Source: CAYSUS01 sp964434165 (GTDB lineage: Bacteria; Planctomycetota; Planctomycetia; Pirellulales; Thermoguttaceae). Taken from it: 64,000 bases of DNA. Location: positions 1 to 64,000 of the forward strand of contig CAYSUS010000027.1 of assembly GCA_964434165.1 (NCBI GenBank), given 5' to 3'. Each line of letters opens with the position of its first letter. Position 1 is the stretch's first letter. The notes under the pieces were generated by a model that searched no databases, was not told the DNA's origin, and worked only from the letters and a program-made list of their open reading frames with translations. Of this stretch, positions 34,018-42,195 are shown one piece after another. The position numbers and the translations under genes were made by a program.

Positions 34018-34177
34018 GGGTTCTCCGGGCGGGTTCTTATCAGGCTGGCGCGGGGTGCGGGAACGGGCCGCGGCGGCCGTCCGCAGGGTTCAAGCGTATT
34101 TCGCGTCGCGGCGAGGATCAAGCCGCGGCACCCAACCTCCCCGACCCCGTCTCGGACACGCCGGCACGGGTCTGGGT

Positions 34178-34207
34178 TTGATCGGCCGGGCCGCCGGACG
34201 CTACACT
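34178..34207 (+). promoter_or_regulatory. Possible promoter, TTGATC-N18-TACACT
   Basis: TTGATC (34178-34183) and TACACT (34202-34207), 18-base spacer, 65 bases before the Uma2 start. Two mismatches to consensus in -35 and one in -10. Confidence 0.4.
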
Positions 34208-34271
34208 AAGGGTAGAGTCGCTCGCGGCATGCTGCCGGCCCCGGCCGAGCCATCTTGCCTCCGGTGTTCCC

Positions 34272-34958
34272 ATGGCCACCATCTTGTTCCAGGTTGATGA
34301 TGATGAGCGGTTGGAGATCCCGATGAACGTCGGCACGCTCGCCGAGTTCCGCCGCTGGGCCACCTCCGACGAGTTCCCCGAGCAAGGCCGGATCGACTTC
34401 ATCGCCGGGCAAATCGAGGTGGACATGTCCCCCGAAGACATCTTCATGCACGGTACGGTTAAGACGAGCCTGGTCGGCGCGTTGTACAGCCGGGTCAGTT
34501 CCCTCGAAATGGGCGTTCTGCTCTCGGACAGCACACGCGTCTCCTGCCCCGACGCCGATCTCTCCGTGGAGCCCGACATCGTCTTCGTCTCGCAGGAGAG
34601 CCTCGCGACCGGCCGTATCCGGCCGGTCCCCAAGGCCGGAGCCGAGCCGGACCGCTACGTCGAGCTGGAGGGCCCGCCGGACCTGATCGTGGAGATCGTC
34701 AGCGACAGCTCGGTGGCCAAGGACACGCAGCGGCTCCTGGAGCGGTACTACGCGGCCGGGGTCACGGAGTACTGGCTCGTGGACGCCCGGCGCGATCCGA
34801 CCGTGTTCCGCATCCACCGCCGCCGACGCGACCGGTTCGAGCCGGTCGAGCCCGACGCGGAGGGCTTCCAGCGATCCGACGTGCTCGGCTGCTCCTGCCA
34901 CCTCGCGCGGACGCGGGATCGTCACGGCCGCATCAAGCACGTGCTGAGCGAGAGGTAG
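34272..34958 (+). CDS. Uma2 family (PD-(D/E)XK nuclease-like) protein
   Basis: A 228-residue member of Uma2/DUF820, a restriction-endonuclease-like fold. It shows the family elements in order: RIDFIAGQIEVDMSPED, SVEPDIVFVSQES (the catalytic-site Asp) and PDLIVEIVSDSS, with the acidic Glu in VEIVS, then YYAAGVTEYWLVDARR. Uma2 genes are highly expanded in planctomycetes and cyanobacteria; their role is not established. A small promoter lies upstream. The convergent LRR fragment ends in the opposite frame inside this gene, which I regard as a shadow. Confidence 0.9.
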   Translation: MATILFQVDDDERLEIPMNVGTLAEFRRWATSDEFPEQGRIDFIAGQIEVDMSPEDIFMHGTVKTSLVGALYSRVSSLEMGVLLSDSTRVSCPDADLSVEPDIVFVSQESLATGRIRPVPKAGAEPDRYVELEGPPDLIVEIVSDSSVAKDTQRLLERYYAAGVTEYWLVDARRDPTVFRIHRRRRDRFEPVEPDAEGFQRSDVLGCSCHLARTRDRHGRIKHVLSER

Positions 34959-35034
34959 GGCCGTCGCGGCCGTGGGCTCGCCCTGGGAGCGTTGGCCCTG
35001 CCGCATACGACTCCATTCATATCCCCGCATGTCC

Positions 35035-35411
35035 GGCAGAGGGCCTGGCTGCCTGGTCGCTGGAGGATGGTAAGGGTAGTCGATGGGCATAGGGTACTCG
35101 AACCTCTGCGACAGCTTCTTCAAGGCCGCAGCGGTCATCTTGGTGTCGCGGCAGTTGACCCGCTTGAGGCCCTTCATGGCGAACAGAGTCTTGAGCGAGG
35201 CATCCGTCACACCCTTGCACCGAACGAGGGTCAGGTCTCTCAATCGCTTGAGCCCACGCAAGTGCACCAGGCCCTGGTCGTTGATCTCCGTGCCGCGCAG
35301 GGAGAGAATCGTCAGCTCCGGTTGACGGCCCAGCCATTTGAGGGTCGCGTCGCCCACGTCCGTAAGATCGAGATCGACGTGCTCCACCGACGTCATTGAG
35401 GGCGGAAGCAC
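35035..35411 (-). pseudogene. Leucine-rich-repeat protein fragment
   Basis: The frame carries four LRR-like units: DLTDVGDATLKWLGRQPEL, LRGTEINDQGLVHLRGLKRL, VRCKGVTDASLKTLFAMKGL and CRDTKMTAAALKKL. An in-frame TAG lies a few codons upstream of the first unit, and only a GTG at 35411 can start it. At the other end the LRR homology stops near 35040, but the frame stays open for 800 bases through the antisense of Uma2. It looks like a truncated LRR gene that has lost its own ends. Extant short LRR proteins of planctomycetes are otherwise similar. Confidence 0.55.
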
Positions 35412-35573
35412 CAGCCGGCGATTCTACCGCCATACCTCGAGTACTGCAAGCACCATGCGCGCCCGGCCGGCTGCGGCTGGGCGGCCGCCTCTTGCCTCCC
35501 GTCCGACGGGGCGGCTGGAATCGAGTGCGCGGCGGTTCGCTCGCCCGCGCGTCCTGAGCAAGGAGGAGCCGCA

Positions 35574-35843
35574 ATGGGGGTTGCCAGTTGCGAGGGAGTG
35601 ATTCACGACGGGCAGGTTCCACTGCCCGACGACGTGCGACCCCCGCAAGACACCGTGGTGTGCGTGGTGGTCCACCACACCGAGCACGGAAGTACGCGGT
35701 ATGGACGCTCCGCCCGAATCACCCGCCACTCGCCTCTGGCCACTCACCCCCGACACAACCTCAAGCCCCGATCGCGGGCCGCAGCCACGGCCTGGCGGAA
35801 CTCCATGCCCGAGACCGGCCGGTCGATTCGCGGATGGCGATAG
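35574..35843 (+). pseudogene. Short antitoxin-like (DUF104/AbrB-type) fragment
   Basis: After a strong AAGGAGG site (about 35560), ATG 35574 opens a frame reading CEGVIHDGQVPLPDDVRPPQ and then TVVCVVV. This is the beta-hairpin pattern (EGVIxxGQVxLPxxVxLP) of small antitoxin-like proteins. Similarity ends near residue 37. The frame then runs into the antisense of the radical SAM gene and ends at 35843 (89 codons). It is most likely a truncated gene; no toxin partner is adjacent. Confidence 0.5.
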
Positions 35844-36661
35844 GCGTGGCCCTCGGGGTGATACTGGGCCATCACGTTGACGAACGTACGGGGCGAGACC
35901 TCCTCGGCCAGGAAGCGCATGACCTCTTCGGTGTCGGACGCGCCGGCCGGCATCACCAGGTGCCGCACCAGAAGCCCCCGCGTGGCGATCCCACGCTCGT
36001 CCATCTCCAGGTCGCCCACCTGACGGTGCATTTCCCGCACCGCCGCGCGCACGACCTCGGGGTAGTTCCCGGCCGCGGCCAGGTCCCGGGCGACCGTGCC
36101 GTCGAGGAACTTGACGTCGGGCATGTAGATGTCGATCACCCCGTCGAGGAGCCGGAGCGTCGGCAGCTCGTCGTATCCGCCCGTGTTGTAGACCAGCGGC
36201 AGGCGCAGACCCAGCTCCACGGCCGGCACCAGGGCTTCCAAGATCTGCGGCACCACGTGCGAGGGCGTGACGAAGTTGACGTTGTGGCAGCCCTGGCGCT
36301 GGAGGCTGAGCATCATCCGGGCGAGCTCGCCGGGCAAGACCGCGCGGCCCTCGCCGTGCCAGCTCAGCTCCCAGTTCTGGCAGAATTCGCACCGCAGATT
36401 GCAGTGGGTGAAGAAGACCGTACCCGAGCCCCCCGTGCCGCGCAGGCACGGCTCCTCGCCGAAGTGGGCGAAGTAGCTGCTGACCAGGGCATGGCGCCCC
36501 GTGCGGCAGAAGCCCTGCGGCCCGCCGACCTCGAGCCGGTCCACGTGGCATTGCCGGCCGCAGGTCGCGCAATCGGCCAACGCCTCGATCGCCTGGGCGG
36601 CTCGCCGGGCGAGCTCGCCCGACTCGTAGAGATCCAGATAGGCGGGGCGCAACGGAAACAT
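35744..36661 (-). CDS. Radical SAM protein, PflX/COG1313 type
   Basis: A 305-residue radical SAM enzyme of the PflA-related COG1313 (PflX) group. The iron-sulphur motif is FTHCNLRCEFCQNWE near residue 87 (CxxxCxxC). A Cys-bearing N-terminal region (CATCGRQCHVDR, PQGFCRTG) could hold a second metal site. Family blocks GCHNVNFVTPSHVVPQILEA and LPLVYNTGGYDE and DIYMPDVKF are all present. COG1313 enzymes are homologues of pyruvate formate-lyase activase with unknown targets; no glycyl-radical enzyme is nearby. The start at ATG 36661 gives a complete protein. Confidence 0.92.
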   Translation of the reverse strand: MFPLRPAYLDLYESGELARRAAQAIEALADCATCGRQCHVDRLEVGGPQGFCRTGRHALVSSYFAHFGEEPCLRGTGGSGTVFFTHCNLRCEFCQNWELSWHGEGRAVLPGELARMMLSLQRQGCHNVNFVTPSHVVPQILEALVPAVELGLRLPLVYNTGGYDELPTLRLLDGVIDIYMPDVKFLDGTVARDLAAAGNYPEVVRAAVREMHRQVGDLEMDERGIATRGLLVRHLVMPAGASDTEEVMRFLAEEVSPRTFVNVMAQYHPEGHAYRHPRIDRPVSGMEFRQAVAAARDRGLRLCRG

Positions 36662-36780
36662 GGCAGTGCTCGTGGCGAGCGGCGAGATCCGGGTGCGGCC
36701 GGGTTAAGACCTGGGCGATCGAGCCGGGGGTCGCGGGCCCACCAAATCGAACCTGCGATGTCCGCCCCCGCCCTATGCCT

Positions 36781-36786
36781 TATAAT
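36781..36786 (+). promoter_or_regulatory. Perfect -10 box (TATAAT) before tRNA-Ile2
   Basis: TATAAT at 36781-36786, giving a start near 36793, about 45 bases before the tRNA. No good -35 hexamer is visible at normal spacing; the region upstream is GC-rich. Confidence 0.5.
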
Positions 36787-36837
36787 ACGAACCTTGCCGG
36801 GGATCGGGCCCGCATCGCGTCCCGTACTTCGGCGAGG

Positions 36838-36910
<73 letters not shown>

Positions 36911-36947
36911 CTTTCGTCAGGTCTCGCAACGTCCCGCCGGTTGTCGC

Positions 36948-37545
36948 CTAGAACACTGAAAGCCAAGACGTTATGAAAACCGCTCTCGTCGAGGCTGCTT
37001 CCGCCCGGTTCGCAGCTTCCCGCCGCGTTTTGCAGCGTTTTGCGGCCTGACTGCCCCCGCATCTGCGCCCGCACGACTTCGGCCGCTCGCCCGTCCGCCC
37101 CGTTGCCCGCTGGGCGTCGGGGGCCTCGATGTCGCCACCGAGGATGTCGGGAAGGCTCGCCACCGCCTCGGCGTCCTGTCCTGGAAACAGGTGCCCGTAG
37201 GTATCCATCGTCAACGTGATGGACGAATGCCGCATGACGGTCTGCACCACCTCGGGATGGTTGCCAGCCAGGGCCAGCCACGCCCCCGCGGTATGCCGCA
37301 AGCTATGGAAGTCCGCCTTCTCACCTTCGCGGTTCTGGGGCTGTAGGAAGTCGCTCTGTTCCCGTCGTAAGCGCGTGCCCGCCGGGCGTCTGCCAGGTCC
37401 GCCCGAAACATCCGGGCCACGTTCGTTTCTTCGGGCATCGCCAACACCGCCGCCCCTGGGGCTTTGGTCTCGATGTGCTGGGCGAGCTCGGTAGCCAAGC
37501 CGGGCTGGATCTACAGCCGGGCGTCCTTCCGGTTCAACGGTTACT
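36948..37545 (-). pseudogene. Decayed tyrosine integrase next to tRNA-Ile2
   Basis: The minus strand holds a broken tyrosine recombinase. The C-terminal part is intact in one frame: FHSLRHTAGAWLALAG, then EVVQTVMRHSSITLTMDTYG, giving the Arg of HxLRH, the following His, and the tyrosine of the DTYG motif as nucleophile. The part before it is in another frame (LATELAQHIETKAPGAAVL, NVARMFRADLADARRA), with in-frame stops further upstream (around 37516) and a frameshift near 37370. No N-terminal domain is recognisable. The C-terminus points at the 3' end of the tRNA, the usual arrangement for integrases that use a tRNA as attachment site, so this is the scar of an integrated element. Confidence 0.8.
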
Positions 37546-37852
37546 CGGAACCACGGCATCACCAATCGGGTAGCTGGGCGGGTTGCCCTGGCCAGCCCAC
37601 TCGCCAGCCAGCAGGTCCGCGCTGGGTGGTTCGCCGAGGGGTTCCGGGCCGACCTCTGCGCCGAGTACCATCGGGAGAACAGGTTCGCTGTTGGACGCGC
37701 CGACCCGCCGGTTCCTTCGGAAGCTGAGGAATCGGACTCACGGCTGGCTACTCGCTCCGTGCCGTCGCGTTTCGTCCCCGTCGGGATCGCGAACCGGCGG
37801 CAGTCGCCTTCGCAGGAGCACTGCGACAATGGCTTTGCGTTTCCTTTCGGTG
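37546..37852. other. Spacer between integrase relic and methyltransferase gene
   Basis: These 307 bases may include the integrase N-terminal region in unrecognisable form; I could not align any part of it to a recombinase. No terminator hairpin for the five-gene operon was seen here. Confidence 0.35.
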
Positions 37853-39199
37853 TCAGGCCTTCTGGACTTCGAACACACCGACCAGCCCATGTGCGAAACC
37901 CAGACCTTGTTGGAGTTTCATCTCGAGGTAACGCAATGCATAGCCGAGTTGGGGTTCGATGATGTTCTCGCGGGGTAGCCCGAGACCGAGCCAGCCGACA
38001 CCTTCGACCACGAGACGCATGCGGTCCATCATCTCTCGCAGAGCGGTCGGATAGGAGGCCGGGATCGGCGGCGGCTCGGAAGTGAACGCTCGCGCCTGGA
38101 TGTCGTAAGTTTGCATGAGTCCGTCAACATACAACACCAAGGCGTTCCAGCACATTTGCAGGCGCTCGAAGTAGTCGTTGATGAACTCGAAGCCCGACTT
38201 CGGCATGTAGTCCACCAGCAAGGAACTGGGATCGGTGCGCAAGTTGGCCTCGTGGAGTGAATTGACCGCCTGACGCAGAGGCTGGGCATGTGGATTGTAG
38301 TCCGCGGTGTCCATGTGGCGGCCGGTAAACACGGAGCGGTCGAAGTACTCGAGCGTTTTGATTTCCACGCCCGCGCGCTGGCTGGCCTCGGCAACCATCC
38401 CTTCCGCTTCCTGGCGGCTGACCAGGCGAAGCAGCAGATGCTGAAGCTCTTCGCGCCGCTGTTCCCGCTCTTCCTTCTCGTAGATGTAGGAAACCACGTA
38501 ATCCATGTTGCGGTTCTGCGAGAGATCGTTCGTCCACAACGACTGCCACTCGTAGGAATAGCGGCCGAGCCAGTCGCAGACAATCAGGCAGTGTTCCTTG
38601 ACTCGCGAGGCTATCTCGGCCAGGAGTCGAACGAAGGTCTCATCGTCATTGTGGTGAGAACAGGTCCCGTAGGACGTGAAATACAGATCGTAAGGCCTTT
38701 CGTTCTCACCCAAGGGAAGCCCCTGACTGAAGTCGGCTTGTTCGAAGACGAGCTTGGAGTTCTGGCCGTAGAGGTCTCGCGCCTGGGCGATCAGCTCCTC
38801 GTTCAGGTCGAGCCCCATGTAGAAGCCGAGCATGCTGGGAGTCAACAAGGCGACCTCGAAGTCCCGAAGGTCGGCATCGCGATGCCGTACGCCAGCGAGC
38901 AGTTCGTAGCCGTCGGCGCTGCCACATCCCAGGTCCATGATCCGTACCCGTTGCATTCGCGACTGCTTCCGCTCGATCAATCGCTCGAGGTACGGGTGCA
39001 GGAAGAACCGGGTGATCTCGTCCTCCCAAAGCCGGCGGACGTTGTCATACTTCCCGACCAGGCCGGACTGCTTGGCATAAAGCCCACTGGTGGCGGCCTC
39101 GGTATAGGCCTCCATTTGATCGTTGTCCAGCATTTCCTCGGTCCCAAGCATTTCCTCGGTCCCAAGCAGTTCCTGGGTCTCGAGCAGTTCCTCGGTCAT
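37853..39199 (-). CDS. Class I SAM-dependent methyltransferase, last gene of the MttB operon
   Basis: A 448-residue protein. The Rossmann methyltransferase domain has motif I RIMDLGCGSADGYELLAG at about residue 86, the acidic motif II FYMGLDLNEELIA, and FEQADFSQGLPLG and YDLYFTSYGTCSH for motifs III-IV. A long C-terminal region of about 190 residues (LSQNRNMDYVVSYIYEKEE onward) is probably helical and substrate-specific. The first residues are repetitive (ELLGTEEMLGTEEML). Its ATG overlaps the stop of the preceding MttB gene (ATGA at 39196-39199), so translation is coupled. The substrate is unknown. Confidence 0.85.
   Translation of the reverse strand: MTEELLETQELLGTEEMLGTEEMLDNDQMEAYTEAATSGLYAKQSGLVGKYDNVRRLWEDEITRFFLHPYLERLIERKQSRMQRVRIMDLGCGSADGYELLAGVRHRDADLRDFEVALLTPSMLGFYMGLDLNEELIAQARDLYGQNSKLVFEQADFSQGLPLGENERPYDLYFTSYGTCSHHNDDETFVRLLAEIASRVKEHCLIVCDWLGRYSYEWQSLWTNDLSQNRNMDYVVSYIYEKEEREQRREELQHLLLRLVSRQEAEGMVAEASQRAGVEIKTLEYFDRSVFTGRHMDTADYNPHAQPLRQAVNSLHEANLRTDPSSLLVDYMPKSGFEFINDYFERLQMCWNALVLYVDGLMQTYDIQARAFTSEPPPIPASYPTALREMMDRMRLVVEGVGWLGLGLPRENIIEPQLGYALRYLEMKLQQGLGFAHGLVGVFEVQKA
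39129..39199 (-). repeat. 18-base tandem repeat in the methyltransferase start
   Basis: Four 18-base units (39129-39146, 39147-39164, 39165-39182, 39183-39199); the first two are identical and the others diverge slightly. They encode the E-L/M-L-GTE hexapeptides at the N-terminus, including the start codon in the last unit. Confidence 0.85.
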
Positions 39200-40695
39200 T
39201 GGGCCACTTCTTTCACTTCATCAAGTGTGGTCGGCAAGATGCCGGGAATGTGTCGTACGATATCGTTGCGGAGCTCAACCGGCATCCGATTGCGAGGCTG
39301 CTGGAGAATCTCCCGGTATCGACGGTGCGCTGCAGCCAGGGCCCCTGCCTCCGCGTCTTCCATCGGATAGCGAGAGTAGACCGGATCTCGGCTGGGGAGC
39401 GGAAGGTTGTACATGTACGTCTTGTGACTCGAGGCCATGACTTCTCGCACCAACGAGGCCACCTCTTCGCGGCGGCCGTCGCTGATCGTCGCGTCCTCGA
39501 GCGTCCGCTTGACCAGGTCGATCTGGGCGTTGTCCAGGATGGCCTGTTCCGGACAGAAGACGTTGGTTCGTTCGAGCAGGCCGAAAGCGTAGTGGACGTA
39601 TTGCGCTCCCGAGGCCGGCACGGAGAGCAGGGTGAGCATCTTCTCGACCGTCGCCTGGATGCCGGGCGCGGACGCATCGGCGACGCCCGCCGTCGAGTAG
39701 CACGGCAGCCGGTAGTGTCGAGCCATCTGGGCGCAATCGAGATTGTAGTGCACGAACTCGGGCGCCGCGTACATGTCGTTGAGGTTGTCCAGCCGCGTTC
39801 GCACCGGCACCGCTCCGTACAGGACCGGTGCCCCGGGAGCAACGAGTTGGTTGAGGGCCACGCCGGCCAGCAACTCCGCGTTGATCTGGGCTACCATGCC
39901 GAACTCGTCGAACGGGCCGGTGGCACCGCCCATGGGGCAACTGGAGATCACCACCGGGACTCGTCGCTTGGAGATCTCGATCAGCTTTGCAGCCGTATCG
40001 CTGACCATCTGCAAGGGACTCTTGATCACGCAGGTGATGAACGACAGGACGGGGTTCTCTCGGAATGCTCCTTCCCCGCCCGCCACCATGTGGCCCAACC
40101 GCATCACGTCGTCGAGGGCCTCCAGGGTCGTCAACCCGGCCTGAACATGCTTGCTGATGTTGCTGAAGCTGGTAAAGAACTGGTTGACGTCCTTGTTCGC
40201 CTCAACGATGCCCTCATCCTGGATATTGACGTTGCGGATGAAGAAGTCGAGGTGCTCCAGGTTTTCGCAGAGATGGGCCGAGTTGCCCAACCGCTCGACC
40301 GAACCGGCCAGGCGCGTGAGCTTCGGCCGCGAAGCTTCGAAGGCTACGTCGAGCCAGATGTTGGTCTCCGAACCGCTGCCGAAGCGCACGCGAGGCTCGT
40401 GGGCGTCCAGCACGAGGCGATTCGACGGTTCTCGGGCCCCCAGGACGACCGTCGAGGGCGCCGTGCTGAGCGCCTTGTCCAGAAGCGGAGTCAAGATGCG
40501 AACGCGAGCGCAGTCTCCGGCATCTTCGACCAGCGCCCCGGCGCTGCGATAAACCTCGGCCGCCTCTGCGCTGTAGCACAGCAGACCGGGATCTTCCAGC
40601 AGGTCTCGCGATACGCTGTCGATCAGTTCGATCTGGGTCTCGGACAGTCGGCAGTGTGGTCGGACCAAAACGCCTTCGCGTTGCGGTTGGAGCAC
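39196..40695 (-). CDS. MttB-superfamily methyltransferase (second copy)
   Basis: A 499-residue TIM-barrel protein of the trimethylamine-methyltransferase (MttB) superfamily. Recognisable blocks are LTPLLDKALSTAPSTVVLGA, FFTSFSNISKHVQAG, VPVVISSCPMGGATGPFDE, LNQLVAPGAPVLYGAVPVR and LPCYSTAGVADASAPG. Archaeal MttB reads an in-frame UAG as pyrrolysine; here there is no internal stop, so it is a non-pyrrolysine homologue like glycine betaine methyltransferase MtgB. The GTG at 40695 has AGAAGGA upstream and follows the previous gene by 38 bases; longer frames upstream are shadows. Corrinoid protein and substrate are unknown. Confidence 0.88.
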   Translation of the reverse strand: MLQPQREGVLVRPHCRLSETQIELIDSVSRDLLEDPGLLCYSAEAAEVYRSAGALVEDAGDCARVRILTPLLDKALSTAPSTVVLGAREPSNRLVLDAHEPRVRFGSGSETNIWLDVAFEASRPKLTRLAGSVERLGNSAHLCENLEHLDFFIRNVNIQDEGIVEANKDVNQFFTSFSNISKHVQAGLTTLEALDDVMRLGHMVAGGEGAFRENPVLSFITCVIKSPLQMVSDTAAKLIEISKRRVPVVISSCPMGGATGPFDEFGMVAQINAELLAGVALNQLVAPGAPVLYGAVPVRTRLDNLNDMYAAPEFVHYNLDCAQMARHYRLPCYSTAGVADASAPGIQATVEKMLTLLSVPASGAQYVHYAFGLLERTNVFCPEQAILDNAQIDLVKRTLEDATISDGRREEVASLVREVMASSHKTYMYNLPLPSRDPVYSRYPMEDAEAGALAAAHRRYREILQQPRNRMPVELRNDIVRHIPGILPTTLDEVKEVAQ

Positions 40696-40733
40696 GGAGT
40701 TGTCCTTCTCTCGGCTGCTTGACAGCGAGTGTT

Positions 40734-42191
40734 CTATGTGCTGACGATTTCGGGGAACGCCTTCAGGACTTCGTCTCGCAGACCGGTTGCCAGTTTGCTG
40801 CTTCCCGAGGACGACCTGAACTCTCTGACCTGCGTCTTGGCCCGCGCGAGCGCGCTGTCGTCCGGCGACATGGAGCCTCGCTTGTGGCGGTTGGCCAGTT
40901 CCGGAACGAAGAACTCTTCGCGCATGTGTCGCACGGTGTGCTCTTCGGTCATGAAGTCTGCGCCGGGGCCCTTCTCGATCATCAAGCCGGTTGCCAGGGT
41001 CTCGTCGGTGACCTCGATCCCGCGCAACACGCGTTGGCACATCCCGAGGATCTCGTTATCCATCACCAGCTTCTCGTACGAGACAGTCAAATCCGACTCC
41101 ATCAGTCCCGCGATGTCGTGGATGTAGTTCGCCCCGGACATGGCTACCAAGAGGCTCGACATGGCACTCTCGTAAGCCGCCTGAATGTCCACGTCCTTCG
41201 AGTCGGTGGTCCCCCCGGTCGAGTAGAGCGGGATCTCAAAATGTTGGGCCATCTGTGCCACCGCGGCATTGATCATGGCCCGCTCGATCGGCCCCCCCAG
41301 GTGGTCCATCGTGCGGAGATTCGTGATCGACCCCACGCTGCCGCAGATCCCGGGCGCCCCCTTGTTCACGCACTGCACCAGCGCAATCCCTGCAAGCGTC
41401 TCGGCGACGTGGGTCAACACGTTGCCGGCAAGCGTGATCGGCGAAGTGGTGCCGCAGATCGGTTCCGTGGGAACCACCACCGGCAGCCCTTCCCGGGCCA
41501 GATAGCAGGTCATCTCGCCGTAGTCGTCGTCGATCTTCATCGGGCTGATGATCAGCGTGATGAACGACACGAACGGCTTGTCTCGCAGCGCATCCGCACC
41601 GCCGGCGATCATCTGCGCCATGCGGACGACCTTCCGGCAGCCTTCCAGCGAGTAGATTCCGCCCATGACGTGCTTGGTCGTGTGGTCGAGGGCGTGAAAG
41701 AACCGGTTGGCGTCGATGTGGTCCTTGTTCTCGATCTCGTTGGGGAAGACGTTGATCGTGAAAGCGTGGATGTTCTGCAGGGCGTCGACCATCCTGGCGT
41801 TGAGAACCACGTCCTCAACGGTTGACGGCCGACGCTCGCCGGTGTCCGGATCGAGCACGTAAATGGCCGTGCCGCCCGTGGCATAGTGGACGCGATCTCT
41901 CTCGAGCACGACGTCGTGTTCGCCGTCACGGGAAGACAAGGTGATTGACGAGGGATTCGAAGCGATCGCGTCTTCGACCAGCGAGCGGGGCAGTCGAACC
42001 ACGCGGCTTTCGGTGTCGGCACGAGCACCCGCTGCCTGGAAGGCCTCCATGGCCGTGTCCGAGTACACGGCCATTCCCGATTGCGCCAGGACTTCCAGCG
42101 CCGCGCCTGCAATCCGTTCTACACCGTCTGCGTCCAGTGGCCGAAAGGGGGAAGCCGGGATTCCCGGTACCTGATGCTTGAGCTTCTTCAA
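40734..42191 (-). CDS. MttB-superfamily methyltransferase (first copy)
   Basis: A 485-residue paralogue of the following gene. Family blocks: ITLSSRDGEHDVVLERDRVH, FHALDHTTKHVMGGIYSLEG, LPVVVPTEPICGTTSPITLA, VQCVNKGAPGICGSVGSITN and IPLYSTGGTTDSKDVD. No in-frame UAG, so no pyrrolysine. I prefer the TTG start at 42191 because AAGGA lies seven bases before it and the gene would then begin only four bases past the stop of the asparagine synthetase gene. An ATG at 42254 would overlap that gene and lacks a ribosome-binding site. The two MttB copies are clearly diverged rather than a recent duplication. Confidence 0.85.
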   Translation of the reverse strand: MKKLKHQVPGIPASPFRPLDADGVERIAGAALEVLAQSGMAVYSDTAMEAFQAAGARADTESRVVRLPRSLVEDAIASNPSSITLSSRDGEHDVVLERDRVHYATGGTAIYVLDPDTGERRPSTVEDVVLNARMVDALQNIHAFTINVFPNEIENKDHIDANRFFHALDHTTKHVMGGIYSLEGCRKVVRMAQMIAGGADALRDKPFVSFITLIISPMKIDDDYGEMTCYLAREGLPVVVPTEPICGTTSPITLAGNVLTHVAETLAGIALVQCVNKGAPGICGSVGSITNLRTMDHLGGPIERAMINAAVAQMAQHFEIPLYSTGGTTDSKDVDIQAAYESAMSSLLVAMSGANYIHDIAGLMESDLTVSYEKLVMDNEILGMCQRVLRGIEVTDETLATGLMIEKGPGADFMTEEHTVRHMREEFFVPELANRHKRGSMSPDDSALARAKTQVREFRSSSGSSKLATGLRDEVLKAFPEIVST

Positions 42192-42195
42192 CCGT

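Noticed and set aside
39196..42191. Pyrrolysine-containing MttB
   Set aside because: Neither MttB gene has an in-frame UAG, so pyrrolysine is not involved.
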